Source: Wohlfahrtiimonas larvae (GTDB lineage: Bacteria; Pseudomonadota; Gammaproteobacteria; Cardiobacteriales; Wohlfahrtiimonadaceae). From it: a stretch of 64,000 bases of DNA. Positions 33,498 through 43,618 of the stretch are shown piece after piece. The DNA lies in contig NZ_BAABKE010000008.1 of assembly GCF_039543665.1 (NCBI RefSeq), forward strand, positions 51,350 to 115,349, read 5' to 3'. The notes below the pieces were generated by a model. It did no database searches. It saw nothing but the letters and a program-made list of their open reading frames with translations, and was not told the DNA's origin. How positions within the stretch are numbered: position 1 is the stretch's first letter; every line of letters starts with the position of its first letter. The position numbers and the translations under genes were made by a program.

Positions 33498-33517
33498 AAA
33501 ATAGCAATTTTATTCTA
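33498..33517 (+). repeat. 20-bp direct repeat, copy 2
   Basis: The same sequence as 33261-33280 with one change (19/20). It sits about 65 bases upstream of azlC, where an AraC-family activator site would be expected. Confidence 0.75.
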
Positions 33518-33581
33518 GTCAAAGTTATCAGTCATTCGTAATACTAACTTTATCGTAAGTATTATGAAGGTTTTGTAGAAA

Positions 33582-34292
33582 ATGAGTAACAAAAAATTAT
33601 ATGTGCAAGCTCGGCATTTTATGAAAGGATTTATGATCATGTTGCCTTTGAGTATTGCAGCATTACCTTGGGGGATTTTGGCAGGATCAATGGCGATCAA
33701 TGCAGGATTATCTGTGGCGGAAGCAATGGCGATGCCGATTTTTATGTTCGCAGGTACAGCACAATTGGTGAGTTTGGGATTAGTAATGGCTGGCGCACCG
33801 ATCGCTATGATCATCGTTTCAGTATTTTTTGTGACATCGCAGCATTTTATTTATGCATTAGTATTTAGAAAAAAGATTGGCAAATATCCGCTCAAAACTC
33901 GTTTAGCATTGGGTTTTTTATTAACGGATGAACTTTTTGCCATCCGTTCTAGTGTCAATTCAAGCAATCGTTATTATTTGATTGGTGCAGGCTTCTGTTT
34001 TTATTTTTTTTGGGTGATCTTTAACTATGCCGGTATTGTGGTTGCCAATACTGTGCCTGATTTACATCAATATCATTTAGATTTCTCCATTGTGGCGATT
34101 TTTATCCCGATCATCATCGCGCTGACCAAAAATAAAGCAACAGTTTTAGGTGTATTTATATCGTGTATTTGTGCATTTGTATTGCAATTATTACAGTTCA
34201 AAAGCGGATTGATTGTGGCAGGTTTAGCAGGAATGTTAGTGGCATCCTTATATGAAACATTTGTTGTGAAGCACGAAGTTGTGGAGTTATAA
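33582..34292 (+). CDS. azlC: branched-chain amino acid exporter subunit AzlC
   Basis: A 236-residue AzlC-family protein with about seven helices, containing PLSIAALPWGILAGSMAINAG and the family segment MPIFMFAGTAQLVSLGL. AzlC with AzlD forms a two-component exporter for branched-chain amino acids or analogues (YgaZH/BrnFE type). The AraC gene upstream probably regulates it. The ribosome binding site is weak. AzlD starts two bases after its stop. Confidence 0.88.
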   Translation: MSNKKLYVQARHFMKGFMIMLPLSIAALPWGILAGSMAINAGLSVAEAMAMPIFMFAGTAQLVSLGLVMAGAPIAMIIVSVFFVTSQHFIYALVFRKKIGKYPLKTRLALGFLLTDELFAIRSSVNSSNRYYLIGAGFCFYFFWVIFNYAGIVVANTVPDLHQYHLDFSIVAIFIPIIIALTKNKATVLGVFISCICAFVLQLLQFKSGLIVAGLAGMLVASLYETFVVKHEVVEL

Positions 34293-34293
34293 A

Positions 34294-34620
34294 ATGAGTT
34301 ACGGATTAATTTTTATTTTAGCAATCATCATCTATTTTAATCGTTACTTTTTTTTAGAGCCAAAAGTTGCAATTCGTTTGCCCAAATTTATTGAAAAAAT
34401 GTTGAGTTTTTCAGCGCCTTGTTTGCTCAGTGTGATTTGCGTGCCAATTATCTTTTTTGATGGGGAAACAGGCTTACGAGAAATTTCCACCAATGCTTAT
34501 TTATATGCAGCGATTTTTGGTTGCTTATTGATGTTTAAAGTAAAGAATGTGTTGTGGAATATGGTGGGCAGTGTGACATTTTTTTATTTATTACTTTTCC
34601 TAATTATTCCGAATATTTAA
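34294..34620 (+). CDS. azlD: branched-chain amino acid exporter subunit AzlD
   Basis: A 108-residue, four-helix partner of AzlC, with the family-typical LPKFIEKMLSFSAPCLLSV and a final hydrophobic run. I chose ATG 34294 (MSYGLIFIL), with GGAG eight bases upstream, over a TTG fifteen bases earlier. It is co-transcribed with azlC. Confidence 0.85.
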   Translation: MSYGLIFILAIIIYFNRYFFLEPKVAIRLPKFIEKMLSFSAPCLLSVICVPIIFFDGETGLREISTNAYLYAAIFGCLLMFKVKNVLWNMVGSVTFFYLLLFLIIPNI

Positions 34621-34750
34621 TTAAGTCAAAGATCTGTTTTATTTTATATGGATCTTGAATTTTCCCTTGAATTACTAATTAACATAGCCATATTATGAAA
34701 TATCCATGCCATAATGGCATTCATTTTTAATACGGTGAGGAATTTCTTAC

Positions 34751-37642
34751 ATGTCATTTACCCAGCTAAAAACAACTTACATTGATTCATTGAATGTAAC
34801 TTTGGAAGAATATGTTCATAACGAAACAAAAGCGAAGCATTTTCACATTGCATCAGATGATACGAACAACACATTTTTAGTGGGGTTTTTGACGGTCCCT
34901 CAGGATTCTACAGGCGTTGCACATATTTTAGAACATACAGCATTGTGTGGATCTAAAAATTATCCTGTGCGTGATCCATTCTTTATGATGATTCGCCGTT
35001 CATTAAATACATTCATGAATGCTTTTACATCATCAGATTGGACGGCTTATCCATTTTCAAGTCAAAACAAAAAAGATTTCTATAATTTAATGAATATTTA
35101 TTTGGATGCAGCATTTTTTCCAAATTTAAATTACTATGATTTTTTACAAGAAGGACATAGATTTGAGTTTGAAGAACCTGAAAATCCTAAGAGTCCATTG
35201 ATTTATAAAGGTGTTGTTTTTAATGAAATGAAAGGTGCAATGAGCTCACCAATTTCATTATTATATCAAGAGATTACGACGAATTTATTTCCAACAGTGA
35301 CTTATCATCATAATTCTGGCGGTGATCCTAAAAATATTCCTGATTTAACACATGAAGCATTAAAAGCATTCCATGCAAAACATTATCATCCTTCTAATAG
35401 TGTGATTTTTACGTATGGTAATTTAGATCCGAAAGAACACCAAAAAGTATTTGAAGAACGTGTATTGTCACAATTTACAGCAGAAAAATTTGATTTTGCA
35501 GTACCAGATGAACAGCGTTTTGATGCGCCTAAAAATGTTGTGAGTTATTATCCTTTACCCAAAGAAGAAAGTTTGGAAAAGAAAACACACGTGATTGATA
35601 CTTGGTTACTCGGACCCATTTATGATAACTATGATGTGATGCGTGCACGCATTTTAAGTGGTGTATTGTTAGATAATTCAAGTTCACCATTACGTTTAGC
35701 ATTAGAAAGTTCTGATTTAGGTATTGCACCTTCCACTTTCTGTGGTTTAGAAGATAGCACCAAAGAGATTTTCTTCTGCGCTGGCTTAGAAGGTACAGAT
35801 GGCAATACAGAGGCTGTTGATGAATTAATCATGTCAACTTTACGTAAAGTTCGTGATGAAAATGTTGATATTTCAGTAGTTGAATCTGTTTTGCATCAAC
35901 TGGAGTTATCTTCACGTGAAATCACAGAAGGCCGTATGCCTTATGGTTTGAATATGATTTTACAATGTTTAGCACCTGTATTACATGGCGGCGAAGCTGT
36001 TGATGCATTAGCGATTGATAATGTGTTGTTAAAAATGCGTGAAGAGATCCAAAATCCGAACTTTATTCCAGAATTAATAGATCGTATGTTGATTAATAAT
36101 CCGCATAAATTATGTTTAACTGTTCGTCCAAGTCATACTATGGCTGATGAGATTGTTGCAGATGAAAAAGCACGTTTGGCAAAAATTCAATCAGAATTGA
36201 CAGAACAAGCCCAGAAAAAAATCATTGATGAGGCAATGGAACTGAAGCGCCGCCAAGGCCAAATTGATGATATTAGTTGTTTGCCAATGGTAACACGTGA
36301 AGATATTCCTAAAAAGTTAGCAATTCCTGAAGTTGTAGCAAGTAAAATTGATGATCAAACAATATATGCAGGGGCTGTAAATACAAATGGTATGATTTAT
36401 CAGAGTTTAATTGTTGAATTGCCAAAATTAACAGCTGAAGAAAGTCGATTATTACCATATTTGAATAGCATTTTAACGGATGTTGGTTGTGGTTCTTTGA
36501 GTTATACAGAACAACAAGCGCGAATTTATGCTGTAACGGGTGGGTTGAGTGCAACAACGCTTTATCAAGCAGATCACAAGAATGGTCAGTTGAAGGCTTT
36601 ATGGGTTTTATCAGGTAAAGCATTAGCTAATAATAGTCATCATCTATCAGATGTTTTGAAGGAAACATTCTTCAGCGCACGATTTGATGAAATCAAACGT
36701 ATTCAAGAGTTGTTGAATCAAATTAAATTATCACGCGAAGAAGGTATTGTTTCTAATGGTCATCTATTTGCCATGGGGGCTGCAAGCCAGAATACTTCTG
36801 AATTGAATTATTTATCTGAAGAAATTGGGGGCATGAAAGGTATTCAGCAGGGTAATATTTTAACTGAACGTTTGAAAGATAATTCTGAATGTGAGGTTTT
36901 TGCTGAAAAGCTGAAAGCATTATTACATAAGCTCAATGGTGCTCGTTATGAATTAATGTCGATTTCTAGTGCAGATGAATTGCCAGATTATAGTAGTTAT
37001 TTGGCGAAAACTTTAGCGCACAATACCGTTGAAAATGAAACATATCAATTTCCATTTACAGTACCGAATGAGCCTTTAAATATTGGTTGGGCAATTAATG
37101 CGCCAGTACATTACTGTGGTAAAAGCTATAAAGTTGTCACAGCTGATCATGAGGATGCACCTGCTTTGACGATTTTAGCAGGCTTTTTACGTAATGGTTA
37201 TTTACATCGTGCTATCCGTGAGCAAGGTGGTGCTTATGGTGGCGGTGCAAATTATAATGGGAAAGGTGGTGCATTTAACTTTTTCAGCTATCGTGATCCT
37301 CGTTTGACAGAAACATTGGCAGATTTTAATGCGGCGATTGATTGGATGTTGAGCACTGAACATGAACAATTGGCTTTAGAAGAAGCTGTATTGGGTGTTA
37401 TTTCTAGTATTGATAAGCCAGCATCGCCGGCAGCTGAGTATCAAGCAACAGCTTTTGCAAATTATTTTGGCAATACACCAGAGATGCGCGAAACATTTCG
37501 TGCCAATGTTTTAAAAGTAACATTGGATGATTTAAAAAATATAACACGTAAATATTTTGTGGATAAATCAGCTGATATTGCTGTACTTGGACCTAAGGAT
37601 GCGCTTGAGAAAGCTAATTTGAAGGTTTATACTTTTGCTTAG
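34751..37642 (+). CDS. M16C zinc metalloprotease (PreP/falcilysin type)
   Basis: A 963-residue insulinase-family protease of the presequence-protease class: inverted zinc motif HxxEH in HILEHTALCGSKNYPVRDPF near residue 52, and the downstream Glu in FNEMKGAMSSP. The C-terminal half carries the second pair of M16 domains including REQGGAYGGGANYN. There is no signal peptide, so it is probably a cytosolic oligopeptidase clearing small peptides. Its length fits the single-chain PreP group. GTGAGGA precedes the ATG. It stands alone between azlD and a terminator. Confidence 0.9.
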   Translation: MSFTQLKTTYIDSLNVTLEEYVHNETKAKHFHIASDDTNNTFLVGFLTVPQDSTGVAHILEHTALCGSKNYPVRDPFFMMIRRSLNTFMNAFTSSDWTAYPFSSQNKKDFYNLMNIYLDAAFFPNLNYYDFLQEGHRFEFEEPENPKSPLIYKGVVFNEMKGAMSSPISLLYQEITTNLFPTVTYHHNSGGDPKNIPDLTHEALKAFHAKHYHPSNSVIFTYGNLDPKEHQKVFEERVLSQFTAEKFDFAVPDEQRFDAPKNVVSYYPLPKEESLEKKTHVIDTWLLGPIYDNYDVMRARILSGVLLDNSSSPLRLALESSDLGIAPSTFCGLEDSTKEIFFCAGLEGTDGNTEAVDELIMSTLRKVRDENVDISVVESVLHQLELSSREITEGRMPYGLNMILQCLAPVLHGGEAVDALAIDNVLLKMREEIQNPNFIPELIDRMLINNPHKLCLTVRPSHTMADEIVADEKARLAKIQSELTEQAQKKIIDEAMELKRRQGQIDDISCLPMVTREDIPKKLAIPEVVASKIDDQTIYAGAVNTNGMIYQSLIVELPKLTAEESRLLPYLNSILTDVGCGSLSYTEQQARIYAVTGGLSATTLYQADHKNGQLKALWVLSGKALANNSHHLSDVLKETFFSARFDEIKRIQELLNQIKLSREEGIVSNGHLFAMGAASQNTSELNYLSEEIGGMKGIQQGNILTERLKDNSECEVFAEKLKALLHKLNGARYELMSISSADELPDYSSYLAKTLAHNTVENETYQFPFTVPNEPLNIGWAINAPVHYCGKSYKVVTADHEDAPALTILAGFLRNGYLHRAIREQGGAYGGGANYNGKGGAFNFFSYRDPRLTETLADFNAAIDWMLSTEHEQLALEEAVLGVISSIDKPASPAAEYQATAFANYFGNTPEMRETFRANVLKVTLDDLKNITRKYFVDKSADIAVLGPKDALEKANLKVYTFA

Positions 37643-37656
37643 AATTGTTAAGATAG

Positions 37657-37678
37657 GCGCTCGCAAGGGCGCTTTTTT
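37657..37678 (+). terminator. terminator after M16C protease gene
   Basis: GCGCTC, a GCAA tetraloop and GGGCGC form a compact stem (one G-T pair), followed by six T. Confidence 0.85.
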
Positions 37679-37723
37679 ATGCCCACCTAGTTTTGATTGA
37701 TCATTTAGCCTTGAGGAGATAAT

Positions 37724-39457
37724 GTGCCTAAAAAGAGATTAATTCATCGTTTACAGCATTTCTTATTATTGGGAATAATTTGTTTTTTATCGACAGCAAT
37801 TGCACAAACTGATGCTGTTACTACTGCCGCTATGACTATGGAAAAAAATAATCAGTGCTGTGCAGAGTTAAATCAAATTGATCAATCTTTAAGGGAAAAT
37901 CTAGATAAGCAAAAACAGATACAAAATAACCTAAAAAAGACTGAAGATGAAGAGAGAATTAATGAGCTAACGACGAGTTTAGAAACATTAAAGGCGCAAG
38001 AAAAAAGTTTAGAAAGTATTTTTAATAAAATGGCTTTTGGTGGCATTAATCCGAGTCTTTTAGTTAATAAATCTACAAATGCTGTTGATTTTAAATGGCA
38101 AGAAGAGCTTTTAGTGATTGTTAAGCCTTTATTTGCTGAAATGCGCTCATTGACCGAGAAACCAAGAGAAAAGGATCGTCTTAATAACGAGCATTTAGAG
38201 CTAGAAAATAAATATAAAGCTATTTCAGATGGTTTACAGGCACTGAAAACAATCCCTGAAGATCAAGTAACGCCAGAAGCTAAAAAACGTCTTGATGTAC
38301 TAAGACAACAGTGGACAAGTTATCAGCAGGAGTTGTTGAATCAGAAAAATATAGTTGATTTGCAATTAAAAGATTTAGAAACAACAGCGGTTTCGTTAGA
38401 AGAGCGTATTAAAAATGCCTTGAGTGCTATATTTTTAGGGCGCGGTTTAATTTTATTGATGGCTGTATTGGCAGGAACAGCTGTTGTATTAATATTTGGC
38501 GTTGGCATGAAAAGAGCCTATATTCGTTTTGAACAAAAACGTAATAAACAACGTAAATCTCGCAAAGTTAATACACGATTACGCTTTTTATGGATTGTTT
38601 ATAACCTGATTGTATATGTTTCAGCTGTACTGGCATTTTTGAGTGTCATTTATGTGCAAGGAGATATGGTTCTCTTTGGATTAGCAGTTTTATTAATCTT
38701 TTTTGGTATTATTAGTTTACGTAATTCTGCACCACAGTATGTCAGCGAGTTAAAAATATTTTTAAATCTTGGGGCAGTACGAGAAGGTGAGCGTATTATG
38801 TATCGTGGTATTCCATGGGAAGTTAAACGCTTAAGTTTTTATTGTACATGCGTGAATCCTTTGTTGGAAAATGGCCGTATCCGTATTTCGTTAAGTGAAA
38901 TAGCAGGTTTAAATTCTCGTCCATTCAATTCTGAAGAAGAATGGTTTCCTACACAGGTAGGTGATCAAATATTTTTACCTGATGGCAGTTATGGTTTAGT
39001 GAAAAGACAAACACCAGAAATGGTTTATTTAGAATCTTTTTTTAGAGAGATCATGATTCCGACAGCGACGTTCTATAATATGCAGGTACAGAATGTTTGT
39101 AACGGATTTTATGCTACACCAACTTTTGGATTAGATTATATTCATAGAGATCTGCCTGTTGCAGAAGTTTCGGCTGCTTTTGAAGAGAAAATTCGTGAAA
39201 AACTGAATGAATTGGGGTTAACAGAATATTTAAGAAGTTTAAGTATTCAGGTTAAGCGTATTATTTATGGGCAAGCAATTGAATATACCGCTATTCTAGA
39301 ATTTAGTATGGAAGCTGCTGGTTGGTATTGGCGTGTTGAACGTATGGTGAATCATGCGGGATTGGAAGTTTGTCAGGAAAAAGGCTGGCAGTTACCACGT
39401 CAACAAATCTCAGTGGATAATCATTCTTCGATACAAACGGGATTGGATAAAGGATAA
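37724..39457 (+). CDS. MscS-like inner membrane protein with periplasmic coiled coil
   Basis: A 577-residue protein with GTG start and AGGAG five bases upstream. It has a signal peptide (cleavage near TAIAQ), a long Glu/Lys/Gln-rich coiled-coil region (about 40-235), one helix (ILLMAVLAGTAVVLIFG), a basic loop (KQRKSRK), two to three further helices (305-350) and then a beta-type domain (LGAVREGERIMYRGIPWEVK) resembling the MscS pore-following domain. A mechanosensitive or MscS-related channel is the best guess, but the classical glycine/alanine pore helix is not obvious. It is followed after eight bases by a nif3-like gene and tamB. Function unassigned. Confidence 0.6.
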   Translation: MPKKRLIHRLQHFLLLGIICFLSTAIAQTDAVTTAAMTMEKNNQCCAELNQIDQSLRENLDKQKQIQNNLKKTEDEERINELTTSLETLKAQEKSLESIFNKMAFGGINPSLLVNKSTNAVDFKWQEELLVIVKPLFAEMRSLTEKPREKDRLNNEHLELENKYKAISDGLQALKTIPEDQVTPEAKKRLDVLRQQWTSYQQELLNQKNIVDLQLKDLETTAVSLEERIKNALSAIFLGRGLILLMAVLAGTAVVLIFGVGMKRAYIRFEQKRNKQRKSRKVNTRLRFLWIVYNLIVYVSAVLAFLSVIYVQGDMVLFGLAVLLIFFGIISLRNSAPQYVSELKIFLNLGAVREGERIMYRGIPWEVKRLSFYCTCVNPLLENGRIRISLSEIAGLNSRPFNSEEEWFPTQVGDQIFLPDGSYGLVKRQTPEMVYLESFFREIMIPTATFYNMQVQNVCNGFYATPTFGLDYIHRDLPVAEVSAAFEEKIREKLNELGLTEYLRSLSIQVKRIIYGQAIEYTAILEFSMEAAGWYWRVERMVNHAGLEVCQEKGWQLPRQQISVDNHSSIQTGLDKG

Positions 39458-39465
39458 GATCATTT

Positions 39466-40224
39466 ATGAATATTTTTGAGTTAGAACGTATCATTAATGA
39501 AAAATTACACTCAAATTTCATTAAAGATTATGCACCGAATGGTTTGCAAGTGGAAGGTAAACATGAGGTGAGAAAAATTGTTACAGGCGTCACTGCATCA
39601 CAACGTTTGATTGATATCGCAATTGAAAAGAAAGCAGATGTGCTTTTGGTACATCATGGATATTTTTGGCGTGGTGAAGATGCCCGAATTATTCATATGA
39701 AATATCGTCGGATTTCATCATTGATTAAAAATGATATAAATCTTATGGGGTATCATTTGCCATTAGATATGGCGCCAGAGATTGGTAATAACGCTAAGAT
39801 CGCTGAACTTTTAAATATTTTAGATGTAGAGCCATTAGATCCTTTAGAGCAACCTCCTTTGATTTTGAAAGGTAGACTTAAGCAACCAATGAAAGGTGAA
39901 GTTTTGGGTGAAATTATAGGGCATATGTTTAAAAGAAAACCATTACATATTGCACCTGAATCTGGAAAATTAATTGAAACTATTGCGTGGTGTAGTGGTG
40001 GTGCTCAAGATTATATTGATAAAGCAGCTGAATTTGGTGTGGATGCTTATTTATCAGGGGAAATCAGTGAGAGAACAACACACAGTGCGCGTGAGTTAGA
40101 TATTCACTATTATTCTGCAGGACATCATGCAACAGAACGCTATGGTATTGAGGCCTTGGGTGAATGGTTAAAGCAGGAATATCAATTAGATGTTGAGTTC
40201 ATTGATTGTGATAATCCAGTGTAG
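39466..40224 (+). CDS. Nif3-like dinuclear metal centre protein (YbgI family)
   Basis: A 252-residue Nif3/YbgI-family protein. Conserved segments: DYAPNGLQVEG, VHHGYFW (metal His pair), YHLPLDMAPEIGNNAKIA, CSGGAQDYI, YLSGEISERT and AGHHATERYG. Such proteins form hexameric rings with a dinuclear metal site; some are annotated GTP cyclohydrolase I type 2, but the physiological reaction is not settled. It sits between the MscS-like gene and tamB with eight-base gaps on each side, so the three are probably co-transcribed. Confidence 0.92.
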   Translation: MNIFELERIINEKLHSNFIKDYAPNGLQVEGKHEVRKIVTGVTASQRLIDIAIEKKADVLLVHHGYFWRGEDARIIHMKYRRISSLIKNDINLMGYHLPLDMAPEIGNNAKIAELLNILDVEPLDPLEQPPLILKGRLKQPMKGEVLGEIIGHMFKRKPLHIAPESGKLIETIAWCSGGAQDYIDKAAEFGVDAYLSGEISERTTHSARELDIHYYSAGHHATERYGIEALGEWLKQEYQLDVEFIDCDNPV

Positions 40225-40232
40225 AGAAACCC

Positions 40233-43200
40233 ATGACGGCAAAAATCAAAGCTAATGGTGATTCAGTAGAATCACAATCTGTAACTTCTACTAACAAGAA
40301 GAAAAGCCCTTGGCGCTGGTTGCGTCGTTTGATTTATACAATCCTAGGATTAGTGATGCTAATCTTAGGATTAGTATCATTTGTCATCTTTACAGAAACA
40401 GGTTTAAGGTTCGTTAATTATGCACTTAAACATTCACCTGTAAGTGAAATGGTACAAATTGATGAATTGAAGGGATCATTGTGGCAAGGTATTCAATTTG
40501 ATCGAATTTATATAGCATTACCAGAGCAAAATTATATTGAGTTATGGGATGGAAGTTTACAATGGGATCTTAAAAAGCTTGTAGAGCGTTCTGTGACAAT
40601 TGAGTCACTCTCCCTTAAAAAAGCCGATATTATGATGCCAGTTGCGGGAGAGCCAACGCCAACAGATCCTAATTCACCACCTTTTTTACCATTTTCATTT
40701 CAACGAGGTCAGTTACCTATAGATATTATAATAAATTCTGTAGTGGCAACTGATGTTGCAGTCATTTTACCTGATTTATCTGTGTATGTTGATCAAGCAA
40801 AAGTGCAAGAAGGTTTGATTGATCAAGAAACATGGGCATTTAAAGATATTAGTTATAAAGGTTTGCTAAATATTGGTGATGATATGACATTACCATTAAA
40901 TGCAACAGCGAGTATAGATGTCGATAAGCAGACAGAAGCTGTAAATATTCGTTTAAAAAATGCAACAAAAGAGATGAGAGTTGGTGATGACTATTTTGAT
41001 CATGCCATGAATATTATCATTTCTGGTACTTTAAATGATCTTAAAGTACATGATGCGATTACCTTTAACTGGCCTAATAAATTAGCTAAGCCTTTAGTAA
41101 TAGAAACGAAGCTAGGTATTAAAAATCAATCGGATATTTTGTGGGATTTAACTTTATTTAATATCTCTAATCAGTTGGCAACAACAGGAGAGTGGTCAAT
41201 CAATCATCCTAATGTATTGACTGCTAATTTAGATCTATATATGTCTGATCTCAAAGATATTTATCCAGAATTAACGGGTGTTGTTAAAGGGGATTTTAGT
41301 TTTTCAGGAGATTTTAAAAAACCATTATTATCAGGTGATCTGCAAGGCGATAATATTAAAGGCTTTGGGTTAATTCTAGATAATTTATCTTTAACAGCAA
41401 ACCATAATGAAGCACAAACAACTGCGTTGGAAATGGATATGGATAATTTACAAATCCAGGACATTATTGTTAAAACAGGTCGCATACGTTTGGCTGCTGA
41501 GAAAATTCAATCTTTTGATCTTTCAGTAGCAATTAAGGATATTGTTAATAAAGAAACGACTTTGGTTGATGAGGTTAGCCTAACATCAATAGGCAGTTTA
41601 GAAAATCATGATATCAATTTAAAGGTACGGAGTATTTTTAATACAACAGATTTTGAGGGTATTGGGCATGTTAATCGAGATAATTTTAAAGAATGGTCAT
41701 TAGATATTAACAAGTTTGATGTATATAGTGATGTGATTGGTCGATATAATTTATCTAAGCCAGCACAATTAGATGTATCAGCAGATAACATTAAATTATC
41801 ATTATTATGCTTACAAGAACTGCCGACAACTATGTGTATGGAAGGGCAAAAAACAGATACTCAAAGTTTTGGCTCTTTGGTTATTCGTCGGTTACAGCCA
41901 AAGAGATTACAATCACTTTTACCACCAGAAATAGATATTAATACAACAAGTGATGTAGTAATTGTTGGTCAGTTCACAGATGAAAATAACTTTGATGGTG
42001 TTGTGGATCTATCCTTGTCAGAAGGGCATGTGCGCTATCGCATGCAGGGATACGAACTTAATGTGCCTTTGAAAAAAACAAAAGCAATTATTCATGCAAA
42101 ACCCAAAGAAGTTATGACGCAATTAGATGTTGATTGGGGGCAATATTTACAGATTCATGGTGGTGGTACAATGAAAGATCCATTGGGGCAGCAATTGGTA
42201 GATCTTAATATTGAAGGTCATGCTCCTACATTGAATTGGATTTTACCTATTGTGCCAGCGTTGCAAAAATTAGATGGAAAGCTAGATATGAAATTTGAAA
42301 CATCAGGTCAGCTTGCAAAAGGCTTAGATGTTGGATTTAATCTGAATTTAAAAAATGGTGAGATTTATAACGCTGAGTACAATTCACTTATTAATAATAT
42401 TAATTTAAATATAGCATTGAAAAAAGGGCAGACATTATTGTCGGTTGATGGTGGGATGCTTGCAGGCTCTGGAAAAATGGCCTTAAATGGTGCGATTGAT
42501 TTAAAGACAATGGAATCAAAAATCAAGGTTCGGGGAGATTCTTTGTTATTAGCAAATAGCGATAATGTGAAAGCTTTGGCAACACCAAATTTTGATATTG
42601 ATCTGAAAAAGAATGGAGCGGTGATTAAAGGGTATTTATTAATCCCTGAATTAAATTTCTTGTATAAGAGCTCAGATGATCCTAGAGGGAGTGTCCAAAA
42701 AGTTTCAGAGGATACCATAGTGATCTCTTCTAAACGCGCACCTATTGAAAAGAAAGAGCCGTCACAATTTTGGAATGGTTCTACTGTGGATTTTAAAATA
42801 GTTCTAGGTGATAATGTATCTGTGGGAGCGGTCGGATTTGTGGGTAAGTTGACTGGTGGGCTAGAATTGAAAAAATCTATTAATAGTTCACTGACTGCCT
42901 TGGGCATTATTAATATGGGCAGTGGTATGTATAATGTTTTAGGGCAAGAATTAACCTTAGATAAGGGGAAAATACAATTTACAGGGTTAGATATCGCCAA
43001 TCCTAATATTGAATTCCAAGCTTCTCGTATGTTTGAAAATAAGCGAACAGGGACGAAAGTCAGCGTGGGTGTCCGAGTCACAGGGACTGCACAGAATCCA
43101 AAATTAAATCTCTTTTCACAACCAGGTATGCCAACAAACTCTATCGTTTCATATTTAGCATTAGGGGCAGATGTTGATTCTCTAACTGCAGTTGAGATGT

Positions 43201-43508
43201 TGCAAATTGCAAAAATGGCGCAGCGAATTGCAACAGGAGATATTGTATCGTCTAATGATAATGTTATTGCAAAAAGTGTTGGTTTAACAGATTTGGGAGT
43301 GATGAAAGATTTATCAGGTAATACTAGCTTAGGGATTGGCAAGTATTTAACTGATGATTTCTATGTGGGAATTGGTATGAGTATTTTTGAGGAAAATAAT
43401 AGTGCATTTGCGTTAATGCGTTACAATTTCTTAAAGTATTTTAGCTTTGATACGCAGGTTAGTGATGAGTATTCTACGGTTGATCTCAGGTTTTCAAAAG
43501 AAATATAG
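40233..43508 (+). CDS. tamB: translocation and assembly module protein TamB
   Basis: A 1091-residue AsmA-like bridge protein: short cytoplasmic end, one N-terminal signal anchor (about residues 30-55, LIYTILGLVMLILGLVSFV), a very long beta-rich periplasmic body and a DUF490 C-terminal domain (from about 780; GMYNVLGQELTLDKGKIQF and the final YFSFDTQVSDEYSTVDLRF). TamB links inner and outer membranes for phospholipid transport and outer-membrane protein assembly with TamA. tamA is not next to it here, unlike in most gammaproteobacteria. It follows the Nif3-like gene by eight bases and ends at a bidirectional terminator. Confidence 0.92.
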   Translation: MTAKIKANGDSVESQSVTSTNKKKSPWRWLRRLIYTILGLVMLILGLVSFVIFTETGLRFVNYALKHSPVSEMVQIDELKGSLWQGIQFDRIYIALPEQNYIELWDGSLQWDLKKLVERSVTIESLSLKKADIMMPVAGEPTPTDPNSPPFLPFSFQRGQLPIDIIINSVVATDVAVILPDLSVYVDQAKVQEGLIDQETWAFKDISYKGLLNIGDDMTLPLNATASIDVDKQTEAVNIRLKNATKEMRVGDDYFDHAMNIIISGTLNDLKVHDAITFNWPNKLAKPLVIETKLGIKNQSDILWDLTLFNISNQLATTGEWSINHPNVLTANLDLYMSDLKDIYPELTGVVKGDFSFSGDFKKPLLSGDLQGDNIKGFGLILDNLSLTANHNEAQTTALEMDMDNLQIQDIIVKTGRIRLAAEKIQSFDLSVAIKDIVNKETTLVDEVSLTSIGSLENHDINLKVRSIFNTTDFEGIGHVNRDNFKEWSLDINKFDVYSDVIGRYNLSKPAQLDVSADNIKLSLLCLQELPTTMCMEGQKTDTQSFGSLVIRRLQPKRLQSLLPPEIDINTTSDVVIVGQFTDENNFDGVVDLSLSEGHVRYRMQGYELNVPLKKTKAIIHAKPKEVMTQLDVDWGQYLQIHGGGTMKDPLGQQLVDLNIEGHAPTLNWILPIVPALQKLDGKLDMKFETSGQLAKGLDVGFNLNLKNGEIYNAEYNSLINNINLNIALKKGQTLLSVDGGMLAGSGKMALNGAIDLKTMESKIKVRGDSLLLANSDNVKALATPNFDIDLKKNGAVIKGYLLIPELNFLYKSSDDPRGSVQKVSEDTIVISSKRAPIEKKEPSQFWNGSTVDFKIVLGDNVSVGAVGFVGKLTGGLELKKSINSSLTALGIINMGSGMYNVLGQELTLDKGKIQFTGLDIANPNIEFQASRMFENKRTGTKVSVGVRVTGTAQNPKLNLFSQPGMPTNSIVSYLALGADVDSLTAVEMLQIAKMAQRIATGDIVSSNDNVIAKSVGLTDLGVMKDLSGNTSLGIGKYLTDDFYVGIGMSIFEENNSAFALMRYNFLKYFSFDTQVSDEYSTVDLRFSKEI

Positions 43509-43522
43509 GTGTAGATATAATA

Positions 43523-43564
43523 AAAAAGAACTGATATTAAATGCTTGTTATATTAGTTCTTTTT
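43523..43564. terminator. bidirectional terminator between tamB and pilW-like gene
   Basis: AAAAAGAACT (43523-43532) pairs with AGTTCTTTTT (43555-43564), with an inner ATAT/ATAT extension. A-run and T-run on either side suit both convergent genes. Confidence 0.8.
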
Positions 43565-43618
43565 TAATTACTTATCAATAGAATAAGAGGTTTTGTTTTA
43601 TAAATATTTGAATCATTC

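Noticed and set aside
42365..43342. 325-codon open frame on the minus strand inside tamB
   Set aside because: It is fully antisense to the conserved DUF490 part of TamB, has low-complexity Ser/Pro/Phe-rich composition and no ribosome binding site; it is a shadow of the real gene.
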